Source: Lentisphaerota bacterium
GTDB taxonomy: Bacteria > Verrucomicrobiota > Lentisphaeria > Oligosphaerales > JABHEG01
Reading direction: 5' to 3'
Assembly (NCBI GenBank): GCA_018676675.1
Contig: JABHEG010000228.1
Span: forward strand, 1-32,966
Length of the DNA: 32,966 bases
Shown: positions 8,923 to 16,292 of the stretch, in pieces
Layout of the letters: the number at the start of each line of letters is the position of its first letter
How positions within the stretch are numbered: the first letter of the stretch is position 1
Translations under genes and position numbers: made by a program
The notes under the pieces: model-generated
Database searches by the model: none
Seen by the model: only the letters and a program-made list of their open reading frames with translations
Told to the model about the DNA's origin: nothing

Positions 8923-10386
8923 TCAGCCGGCCAACTCGATGGCCAAGCACTGCGTATAGGACGTTGCCAGGTCGTCCGGCAACTTCACCGTGAGGGTCCC
9001 GAATGCCTGGCTGAAGGCGCACTCACCGGCACCGAGAAGGCGGACAGAGGAGACCTTGTCGGCCTCGGTGAGACTCTTCACAACGGCGATACGGTTCTCC
9101 GGCGTCTTCAAGAGGAAGGCATACAGTGTGTTGCCTTTGGTCGTGAAGCGGATATCCGCGCTGTTCCACGCGATCTTGTCTTCTTTGAAGCCCTCGGTAC
9201 TCGATCGGCTGTCTCCTTCCCCGAACTGCCGCCAGGGCCGCGTGCCGTGGATGCCCTCGCCACAGACCGGAAACCAGTTAGACAGCTCTTCCAGCAGGTA
9301 ACGGCTCTCAGCGTCGATGGCTCCGTCAGGGCGTTGGAGGATGTTGAGGAGCAAGCAGCCGTTCTTGGCCACGATGTCGACCAGCATCTCAATGACGTGA
9401 TCGGGCTTCTTGAACCCCTGCCGCACGTCGTAGAACCAGTTGCCGATGCACGTATCGGTCTGCCAGGGCTCGGGATTGATTCCAGGCAGCTGGCTCTTCT
9501 CGATGTCCAGAACACCGACCCGGTAGACTTCAGGGCGGCGGTCTTTCTGATTGTAGACAGCGCGATTGACACCGTGCTTCCGGATTGAGGTGTTGTAGAA
9601 ATGGGCGACGGCATCGAGCCCGGCTGCGAAGTCCGCATCGCCGGGAGTGGATTCGTGGTTGACACCAAACGGCAGCGCCCCATCCGAGTACAGCAGATCA
9701 GGTTCATAGAGATCGACCATCTCCTTGACCACGTCCAGCCAGTATTGCCGGAACGCCGCGTTGGTGGTGTACCAGGGGCGTGCCTGGGTGTTTTTGGAGT
9801 CGCCGCCCACGTGCTCGTAGTTGTCGAAGTAGAAGTCGCGGTACTCGGGGTCATTGCCGTCGTAAGGAACGCCCGCGTACGGGCCGGAGGTGTCGGCTCC
9901 CTTGTTGAAGCGCCACCAGGAAAAAGCGGCCCCAAGGTGTTCCGTCAGACCGAAGGGCAGGCCCTGTTCATCGGCCGCGGCCTTCCAGAGACCGCAGATG
10001 TCTTTGCCGGGTCCAACCTGCATGGAATTGAACCGGTTCAGCTTGGAGGGAAAGTTGAAGAAATGGTCGTGGTGCGTTGCCTGAGCCACGAAGTAGCGTG
10101 CTCCGGCCTTCTTGTACAGCGCCATCAGCTCGGCCGGGTCAAACGCCTCGGCTTTCCACAGCGTACAAATGTCCTTGTAGCCAAACTCGGAGGGATGCCC
10201 GTAATGACGGATGTGGTAGAGATACTGGGCGTGTCCTTCGAGGTACATGTGCCGGGCATACCAGTCGCCATACATCGGGACGCTCTGCGGCCCCCAATGG
10301 CTCCAGATGCCGAACTTCGCATCCCGGAACCAGTCCGGACACTCGTAGCTGCGCAGTGAATCAAAGGTCGGCTCGAAGGTACTCAT
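8923..10386 (-). CDS. Alpha-L-fucosidase, GH29, probably cytoplasmic
   Basis: This is a 487-aa protein starting MSTFEPTF, with GGAG upstream and no signal peptide. GH29 hallmarks are visible: FGIWSHWGPQSVP (about 26-37), YWAR-like DWYARHMY (41-48), the metal-less sugar-binding ATHHDHF (103-109), and PDLLYSDG, in which D235 is the expected nucleophile. The acid/base is less clear. E296 in LDIEKSQ is well placed, while the later motif often written PWET reads PWQT here. A C-terminal beta domain spans about 400-487. The enzyme would release L-fucose from oligosaccharides. Lack of an export signal suggests it works on imported fragments, unlike its exported neighbours. It follows the unknown exported protein by 102 bases, with strong hairpins between, so it may have its own promoter. 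The family call is firm; subfamily and linkage are not determined. Confidence 0.92.
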   Translation of the reverse strand: MSTFEPTFDSLRSYECPDWFRDAKFGIWSHWGPQSVPMYGDWYARHMYLEGHAQYLYHIRHYGHPSEFGYKDICTLWKAEAFDPAELMALYKKAGARYFVAQATHHDHFFNFPSKLNRFNSMQVGPGKDICGLWKAAADEQGLPFGLTEHLGAAFSWWRFNKGADTSGPYAGVPYDGNDPEYRDFYFDNYEHVGGDSKNTQARPWYTTNAAFRQYWLDVVKEMVDLYEPDLLYSDGALPFGVNHESTPGDADFAAGLDAVAHFYNTSIRKHGVNRAVYNQKDRRPEVYRVGVLDIEKSQLPGINPEPWQTDTCIGNWFYDVRQGFKKPDHVIEMLVDIVAKNGCLLLNILQRPDGAIDAESRYLLEELSNWFPVCGEGIHGTRPWRQFGEGDSRSSTEGFKEDKIAWNSADIRFTTKGNTLYAFLLKTPENRIAVVKSLTEADKVSSVRLLGAGECAFSQAFGTLTVKLPDDLATSYTQCLAIELAG

Positions 10387-10443
10387 GATCTCTCCGTATC
10401 GTGTATTCCTGAATCCTGTTCAGCCGTCGTGGAAACATCGCAC

Positions 10444-10486
10444 GAGGCCCTGCTGGGCCTCCCAACCCGTCGGCCTCTCCTGAGGC
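10444..10486 (-). terminator. Tandem hairpins after the unknown exported protein gene
   Basis: Two hairpins lie just after the stop codon at 10489-10491, read on the minus strand. The first is a GCCTC/GAGGC stem with a 4-base loop (10473-10486). The second is a perfect 7-bp GAGGCCC/GGGCCTC stem with a 4-base loop (10444-10461). No clear U-tract follows, so a factor-independent terminator is uncertain. An mRNA-stability or attenuation role before the fucosidase gene is equally possible. Confidence 0.5.
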
Positions 10487-10488
10487 AA

Positions 10489-11340
10489 TCAGAACGCGTG
10501 GTACTTCAGTTTGAGCGGGCGTCGGAGCCGTTTGAGCAGCCGGTCCAGATCGGGGCGGCCGTCAGGGATGCCCTTCAAGACCTTGCCGCTCTGGGTGACA
10601 GTGGCCACGGGAGACAGCGTCAATGGTCCCTTCTCCGCCTTCCCCAACGCGATCTGTGTCCCATCCGGGGCAACCGCAATCCGCGCCTGCGTCACGTTGG
10701 CTTCCCCCACCAGTCTGAACATCAGCCCGAAGAAGCCGGATATCGGCCTGCCTCGGAGCCCGGTGAACTGGTCACAGATGACCATATCATCGAAAGCCAG
10801 AAGACGAAGCTCGATCACCCGACTGCAGATCAGTCGGTACTGGGGGTCGGAACGCATGTCATCAATGGAGTAGTGCTTCGGAACGCCCTCATCTTCCGGC
10901 CACCAAATCCGGACACTCGCAGCCACGCGCGGCAATTGAACATTGCGGTAGCTGCTGATTACTCGATCCATTCGGTAGTCTACCGATACGTGCTGACCGA
11001 AGTGCCGAGCCGTCTTTGCCAGGAGAGGCACATCGCCGGGCGACAACTTGCCCACCTTGACATAAGCATCGTACCAGACGTCCGGCGTGATCAGCAGAGG
11101 CTGCATGAACGGGTCGAGGGCCTGGGCGTCACGGATAACGGCCAGGACCGTGCCGGACGCGAACCGGATCAGGTTGGCAGTGGTCGAGACGTCGCAGTCC
11201 CTCGACGTCCGCATTGCCCGGACGAGATCCGGCGTCGCGACCCGCCGGTAGTCTTCCCCGCGGCAGGCTGACGCGAGCGCAAGCACGACCGCACAAACCA
11301 AGGCAGCCCTCTGTAATCCCTGAACGCCGAATCCTCGCAT
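10489..11340 (-). CDS. Exported protein of unknown function
   Basis: The start was chosen at 11340, where GAAGGAGA precedes the ATG and a clear signal sequence follows (RAALVCAVVLALASAC). The frame is open 54 bases further upstream but has no export signal there. The product is 283 aa. The SAC at the end of the signal could be a weak lipobox, so a lipoprotein is possible. I recognise no domain. The mature part is mixed alpha/beta with a conserved-looking stretch RLICSRVIELRLLAFDDMV near 180 and a basic C-terminus (LDRLLKRLRRPLKLKYH). It starts 50 bases after the end of the methyltransferase-like/PQQ protein gene on the same strand, so the two are probably co-expressed. It may be an accessory to that protein at the cell envelope, which is inference from position only. 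Confidence 0.75.
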   Translation of the reverse strand: MRGFGVQGLQRAALVCAVVLALASACRGEDYRRVATPDLVRAMRTSRDCDVSTTANLIRFASGTVLAVIRDAQALDPFMQPLLITPDVWYDAYVKVGKLSPGDVPLLAKTARHFGQHVSVDYRMDRVISSYRNVQLPRVAASVRIWWPEDEGVPKHYSIDDMRSDPQYRLICSRVIELRLLAFDDMVICDQFTGLRGRPISGFFGLMFRLVGEANVTQARIAVAPDGTQIALGKAEKGPLTLSPVATVTQSGKVLKGIPDGRPDLDRLLKRLRRPLKLKYHAF

Positions 11341-11390
11341 CACGCCGTCTCCTTCGTGTCTCACCCGACACCCGGGCGGACAGATACAGC

Positions 11391-14300
11391 TCACTCCTGC
11401 GTTCCCAGACAGAGGACCTTGCCATCCTCGGTGGCCAGAAAGAGCTTCCCGTTTGCTGAGATCAGGCCATCCCAGACGGGACTACTGTCGAGTTGAAGCT
11501 CAGCCAGCGTCCGCCCATCGGTTGCGGACACCGCGATAAGCGTTGCTCCACGTTTCCCGAGCATCGCCTGTTCCTGTTCCAGGAGCTGAGCCTGTGTCTC
11601 CGGCTCAGCGAACCGGCGGGAGGCATCTTCCTCGTCGACCAGATCCGGCGGCCCCGCAACGAACAGGACCTTGTCCCGGCTGCCCGTCAACGCCATGGCC
11701 CGTACGTGAACCGGCATGTCGCGCGTCCACTGATGCTTGACATAGTAGCCGCCCCCCCCGGGCTTGCCTCGGAACTGAAATGCCTGCCCCACCTTCCCCT
11801 TGACCGGCTTCGGCCCCTCCACTCGCCCAGCGTTCTTGTTGCCGGACTCATCCGGGGCTTTGCCGTTGTCGAACGACATGCAGAGCACGAGCTCGGGCTG
11901 TTGTTTGGGTACAGCGGCCGGGGAAACGACATGCTGCTTGAGTTCCTCCGGCGTCAATGCCCGGTGGTAGACCCTGACATCGTCGATCACGCCGGTGAAA
12001 CCAAACGGCGAACGGTAGTCTCCAACCGCGCCCTGGTCGTCAATCCCGATCTGCGTTGCCTGGGCAGGATTCTTCGGGATCAGGCTCTTTGTGCGACCGG
12101 TTGCCGCAAGCTTCCCGTCGACATAAAACCTGACCTCCTTCGCGGCCGTGACCGCACCAGCCAGGTGCACCCATTGCCCGGAGATCTTTCCTTTCGCAAC
12201 CACTTTGGTCAAGGCCTTGTCTGCCCGAAGGTGGAACTCCGGGCGTCCCTTGTTCACGACCAAAGCGTATCCATGGATGGGTCCGCCGCGAGAAATGACA
12301 ACGCCATCGGCCTTCTTCCCTGCCTTGACCCAGGCCGTCACCGTCAACGGCTTGCCACTGGGATCCAGACTTGCGGAGTTCTCGATCCACACGGCAGTGC
12401 CTTTGGCGCTCCCGCCTTTGCGGTCAGGCGAAGGGGGATCCTTGGGGGCCGCAAAAAGCTGGTGCTCAATCTGAGTGGTCCACTTGTAGTACTTGGGTTT
12501 GCGGCCAAAGCCGTAGACGTTCGCGTTGTCCATGGTCAGGATGCGTCCGGCAGGCGCATACTTGCCGCCCAGGAAATAGCCGTTCCAACCACCTGCAAAC
12601 GTGACGGCGTGGACCCAATAGGAGCGGTGGAACCAGGAACCATCGAGGAAGCCGCTGGGTGAGAACAGGTGCAGTCCTTCACCGTGCTGGTCTGAGGCGA
12701 CCTGGAAGCGGTCCTTCGAACGCGGCCCAAGCCGGTGACGCTTGCCGTCACGGTCGAAACGCTGGGAACGCATGTAGACGTACTGATCGTCGCTGGACAG
12801 CACATCAGGGAGGGCCACCGGCATATTGAGCCATTTGACGTGCGCGTGAAGGTCGCCCTCGGATTCAGGGTCCCGCTCATCGAGGACGACCTCCGCCAGC
12901 TTCCTGCCGGTCGCGGGATCTAGCTTGAGAAATCGCAGGCCACCGTCCAGGAACATGGAGCGCCCCGCAACACAGTAGAGGACGCCATCCTCGACCAGCA
13001 CACTGCCATGCACCGGCCACAGTGACTCGATCCGTTGGAACGCCATCTGGCGACGATCAATGGGGGCCGCCCGGAAACGCCAGACCATCTCGCCGTCAGC
13101 GGCACGCAGACAGTAGACATACCCGTCGGCTGCCCCAAAGAGAGCCAGGCCTCTGTAAACCGTGGGGGGTGAGTCCACGACACCACCCACCGTGCGCTGC
13201 CACAGCACCTCACCCGTTCCGCCATCGAGAGAAAACACCGTGTGGTCATCGATGGAACTGATGAAGAGCCGGCCGGCTGCGACCACGGCTGTGCTGAGCG
13301 TCCCTCCCAAGTCCGCGGACCACGTCTCGGTCAAAGCGGCTGGAACGGCTGCGGGGGTCCAGCCGCTGCGACGTTCGTCCCCGCGGAAGGTCGACCACTC
13401 TGCCTCTCCTGACGCCGCACCAAGCGCCGCGCCGTAGGCGGGGCCACGTTCCAGGCGCCCGGCATCAGGGATATCTCTGGGTACAGCGCGGCTCGCGGAT
13501 GCCGCAGCCAACACGCTGAAGCCGAACTGCTTGGTCTCCGGGTAGCAGGCACAATCATGGGGCGGGGCGTAGACCAGTCCGTTCGCGGGCATGATCCCAT
13601 ACATGCACCCACCGCGAACCCAGTGATTGATATTCCAGTTCTGGTCAGTAGGGGAAATGAACTCAATCCCTGTTCGGGACGTCATAAGGAACCGATCAGT
13701 GGCCTTGCCACGATGGCAGCGATGGTGGAACCAGTAGGTGTCGACATCAGGTTTGAACTGCCCCTTGACCTCCCCCGTATGGATATCGCGCCCGGTGACC
13801 TCGCCGGAGAGGCCGCCACCCGACGTGGCCCCGGACCAGACCACGCCGTTGATCACAAAGAGATCCTCGGGAGAGCTGTATCCCGACGGGGCATGTTTCC
13901 CGGTCCAGAGCGTCTTACCCGTCTCCATATCAAGGGCTGTGAGCGTGTCCGCCTTGTTCGCGCCCCCCCCGGACTTGACCAGGCCGGATTCCTCTCCACC
14001 GGCGAACAGGACAACACCATCCTGGACTACCAGCGTCGGAGCAAAGAAAGACATAATGCGCCTGACAATAGGGATTGGGTCGGACTTCCACCGGACACTG
14101 CCGCTGCTCCGGTCCAAACAGACGACCTTGTTTCCGTCGTGGAATAACACGCCTTTGCCCCCGACCGCAAGCGTAAGCGGGGCAACGCTCGACTCGTGCT
14201 CCCAACGGACCTTTCCGGTGCTCGCCTCGACAGCCTTCACCTGAACGAGCTTGCCCGTCCACCACGGCTTTTTTACTGCACGTGGGTCCGCGTACTTCGG

Positions 14301-15272
14301 CCGGTCCAGTTGCGGATCGACCAACGCGTAGACGGTCCCATCAGCGACCAGGATCTCCTCGGTTCCCTTCGTGCCGTCGTAGACCCTCACGGTTTCCCCT
14401 GTTGCCGCATCCAGCGCCGTTATCGGCACATCGACGCCCAGGGTGGCATAGATCACATCCTGGGTCGCGACAAGACGACGCGGGAGCTGAGCAGGGCCGC
14501 TCTTGAGGGGCCAGAGCTGCGTGTGCCAGTCCGGAACATCGCGCTTCCAGAGAACCGTGCCATTGAAGGCATCCCGGGCGATCAGCTTCCAGTGCGACGG
14601 CAGAAGAATCGAGGCGGTTGATCCTTCGTCAAAGACATAGAAAATGCGGTTTCGCGTGGCCACAAGTGCGGAGAGGCTGGCGAGTCGATCGTGGTGACGA
14701 GACCAACGTGGGCCTCCCAGCCACTGCATGTGCCGGGGGGGCGCGATCTCGGAATCATGAGCCACGGCGTTGTTGGTGGCGTCATGCAGGTAGTGGGTCC
14801 AGTCATCGATGGTGGACGGTCGCGGCTTGACCGTCTTCTTCCAGGCTCCTCCGGTCTTGATGTAAGCGACGCCTTCCGGAGAGAGCACGCGCATCACCTC
14901 GGCCATCCCGACGCCCGCCAGATCTTCGCAGACCAGAAGGTTCACCAGATTATCAACGTAGGGGAGTTTCGTCTCGGTCAGCAGGTCGACAGCGACCGGC
15001 CCGTAGAGGCCGGCGAGTCGAAGATGCTCCCGCGCCGCCGTCACGTCTGCTGCGCGACGCGCCAGTCCGTGGACCCGGTAAGAAGCACTCACCCGGAGGG
15101 CCGCGGTCAACGTCCCATCGCCACACCCAAGATGGACAATCAACCCACCCCGAATCCCGCTCTCGGAGAGGACCTTCCGGGCGAGGACATCGGTTGCATC
15201 CTGTCCCTGAGCCGGCATGAGGAAGAGAAGAAACAAGGGCCAGGGCATGACTCGTTTGAGATGGATTGACAT
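11391..15272 (-). CDS. Secreted methyltransferase-like + PQQ beta-propeller + LamG protein
   Basis: The start was set at 15272, with TGGAGA upstream and a signal peptide (MSIHLKRVMPWPLFLLFLMP, cleavage near AQG-Q). The product is 1293 aa. Residues about 25-150 are a class I methyltransferase-like fold with motif I HLGCGDG (G49-G53). The acidic residue normally ending strand 2 is Ala71, so SAM binding is doubtful. After a linker with DDWTHYLHD and NAVAHDS come about ten PQQ-type propeller repeats with D-x-x-T/S-G-x-x-x-W motifs (about 190-940). A LamG jelly roll follows (about 950-1170), then the last propeller strands with LFVAGPPDLVDEED and GKVLCLG. The LamG unit therefore interrupts the propeller. 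I recall the methyltransferase-like/PQQ fusion as common in planctomycete-type genomes. Its biochemical role is unknown. Without PQQ-dehydrogenase catalytic motifs visible, a scaffold or binding role is likely. Confidence 0.82.
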   Translation of the reverse strand: MSIHLKRVMPWPLFLLFLMPAQGQDATDVLARKVLSESGIRGGLIVHLGCGDGTLTAALRVSASYRVHGLARRAADVTAAREHLRLAGLYGPVAVDLLTETKLPYVDNLVNLLVCEDLAGVGMAEVMRVLSPEGVAYIKTGGAWKKTVKPRPSTIDDWTHYLHDATNNAVAHDSEIAPPRHMQWLGGPRWSRHHDRLASLSALVATRNRIFYVFDEGSTASILLPSHWKLIARDAFNGTVLWKRDVPDWHTQLWPLKSGPAQLPRRLVATQDVIYATLGVDVPITALDAATGETVRVYDGTKGTEEILVADGTVYALVDPQLDRPKYADPRAVKKPWWTGKLVQVKAVEASTGKVRWEHESSVAPLTLAVGGKGVLFHDGNKVVCLDRSSGSVRWKSDPIPIVRRIMSFFAPTLVVQDGVVLFAGGEESGLVKSGGGANKADTLTALDMETGKTLWTGKHAPSGYSSPEDLFVINGVVWSGATSGGGLSGEVTGRDIHTGEVKGQFKPDVDTYWFHHRCHRGKATDRFLMTSRTGIEFISPTDQNWNINHWVRGGCMYGIMPANGLVYAPPHDCACYPETKQFGFSVLAAASASRAVPRDIPDAGRLERGPAYGAALGAASGEAEWSTFRGDERRSGWTPAAVPAALTETWSADLGGTLSTAVVAAGRLFISSIDDHTVFSLDGGTGEVLWQRTVGGVVDSPPTVYRGLALFGAADGYVYCLRAADGEMVWRFRAAPIDRRQMAFQRIESLWPVHGSVLVEDGVLYCVAGRSMFLDGGLRFLKLDPATGRKLAEVVLDERDPESEGDLHAHVKWLNMPVALPDVLSSDDQYVYMRSQRFDRDGKRHRLGPRSKDRFQVASDQHGEGLHLFSPSGFLDGSWFHRSYWVHAVTFAGGWNGYFLGGKYAPAGRILTMDNANVYGFGRKPKYYKWTTQIEHQLFAAPKDPPSPDRKGGSAKGTAVWIENSASLDPSGKPLTVTAWVKAGKKADGVVISRGGPIHGYALVVNKGRPEFHLRADKALTKVVAKGKISGQWVHLAGAVTAAKEVRFYVDGKLAATGRTKSLIPKNPAQATQIGIDDQGAVGDYRSPFGFTGVIDDVRVYHRALTPEELKQHVVSPAAVPKQQPELVLCMSFDNGKAPDESGNKNAGRVEGPKPVKGKVGQAFQFRGKPGGGGYYVKHQWTRDMPVHVRAMALTGSRDKVLFVAGPPDLVDEEDASRRFAEPETQAQLLEQEQAMLGKRGATLIAVSATDGRTLAELQLDSSPVWDGLISANGKLFLATEDGKVLCLGTQE

Positions 15273-15319
15273 GGCGTTTCTCCAGGGTTTTCCTGCGTTT
15301 GAATGGACATCAGGGAAGC

Positions 15320-15359
15320 GCTGACCGCGACGGCAGCGGCGGGCCGGCTTCGCGTCAGC
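15320..15359 (-). terminator. Hairpin overlapping the HAD gene stop codon
   Basis: The arms GCTGAC-C-GCG (15320-15329) and CGCGTCAGC (15351-15359) enclose a very G+C-rich, partly self-complementary loop. The right arm covers the TGA stop of the HAD phosphatase gene at 15355-15357. No U-tract follows on the minus strand, so it may reduce rather than end read-through into the PQQ-protein gene 82 bases on. Confidence 0.4.
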
Positions 15360-16128
15360 CAGGGATTCCGCCGACCCCCTCCAATACGTAGCGGGGAGCG
15401 TATGCAAAATGCGGAAGCTCTTCCCGGTCCGTGACGCCACTGAGTACAAGAACGGTCTCGATCCCGGACTCAATGCCCGCAATGATGTCGGTGTCCATAC
15501 GATCTCCGACGATGGCCGTTTCCTCACGTCGGCTCCCCAGCCTCTTGAGGGCATGTCGCATCATCAGGGGATTCGGCTTCCCCACAAAGTAGGCTTTACA
15601 CCCGGTCGCCAACTCAATCGGGGCCACCAGGGCCCCCGTTGCAGGGACAATCCCCTTCTCTGTCGGCCCGGTCAGGTCCGGGTTGGTGCCAATCAGCCTC
15701 GCGCCTCTGCGGACGAGGTGCACGGCGTGCTCTACCTTCTCGAAGCTGTATGTCCGCGTTTCGCCAACCACGACGTAATCAGGGTCGACATTGTTCATGG
15801 CAAAGCCAACGTCGTACAACGCATTCGTCAACCCCGAATCCCCGATCACGTAGGCACTACCCCCGGGACATTGGCTTGACAGGAAGCCGGCTGTGGCCAG
15901 GGCGCTGGTGTAGAAATGCTCCTTGCCGACGGCCAACCCCAAACGCGCGAGCTTCTGACTCAGCTCGTGAGGGGAGCGTTCACTGCTGTTGGTGAGGAAG
16001 AGGAAGCGCTTCCCCTGATCCCGCAGCCAACCGATGAACTCCGGGACTCCCGGCAAGAGGCTATCGCCGTGGTAGATTACGCCATCCATATCGCAGATGA
16101 AGGCGTCTTTGTTCCGCAGCTCGTCCAT
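15355..16128 (-). CDS. NagD-type HAD-superfamily phosphatase
   Basis: The start was set at 16128, where CAGGAGTGAT precedes the ATG. The product is 257 aa, the usual size for the family. HAD motif I is FICDMDGVIYHG, with nucleophile D13 and acid/base D15. Motif II is FLTNSS (about 47-52). The Lys of motif III is in VGKPNP, and motif IV is IVGDRMDTDI. The large cap segment between motifs II and III places it in the HAD-IIA group (NagD, p-nitrophenylphosphatase, phosphoglycolate phosphatase). It probably dephosphorylates small sugar phosphates or nucleotides in the cytoplasm; the substrate cannot be told. It is the most upstream gene of the minus-strand run and diverges from the 1217-aa protein gene across a 164-base gap. 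Confidence 0.9.
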   Translation of the reverse strand: MDELRNKDAFICDMDGVIYHGDSLLPGVPEFIGWLRDQGKRFLFLTNSSERSPHELSQKLARLGLAVGKEHFYTSALATAGFLSSQCPGGSAYVIGDSGLTNALYDVGFAMNNVDPDYVVVGETRTYSFEKVEHAVHLVRRGARLIGTNPDLTGPTEKGIVPATGALVAPIELATGCKAYFVGKPNPLMMRHALKRLGSRREETAIVGDRMDTDIIAGIESGIETVLVLSGVTDREELPHFAYAPRYVLEGVGGIPG

Positions 16129-16292
16129 ATCACTCCTGTGTTCGCAGGGCCCCACAGTGGCCCATACGAATCGGGACAGTGAAGGCCGAAAGGATCTCAA
16201 GGCAGCCTACAAATATAGCCCAAGACAACGATCCCGTCGCCTCCACCGCTTGCGGCTCGGGCAAACGCGAACACCACAGAGGAGTGAACACG
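16129..16292. promoter_or_regulatory. Divergent promoter region between HAD and CBM9-like protein genes
   Basis: This 164-base gap separates two divergent starts. It holds a GGGCC/GGCCC inverted repeat with a 7-base loop (16147-16163), close to the HAD start. There is also an A/T-rich patch, TACAAATATAGC near 16208-16219, that could be part of a promoter for the plus-strand gene, but I find no convincing -35 box at proper spacing. Confidence 0.35.

Noticed and set aside
11493..12662. Plus-strand open frame of 389 codons opposite the LamG/PQQ gene
   Set aside because: Antisense shadow of a LamG domain; composition is unlike an expressed protein.
15273..15554. 94-codon extension of the PQQ fusion gene
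   Set aside because: It overlaps the HAD phosphatase gene end and precedes a proper signal peptide and ribosome binding site at 15272.
16147..16163. GGGCC/GGCCC inverted repeat near the HAD start
   Set aside because: Only five base pairs in G+C-rich DNA. Noted in the divergent region but too weak to call an operator.
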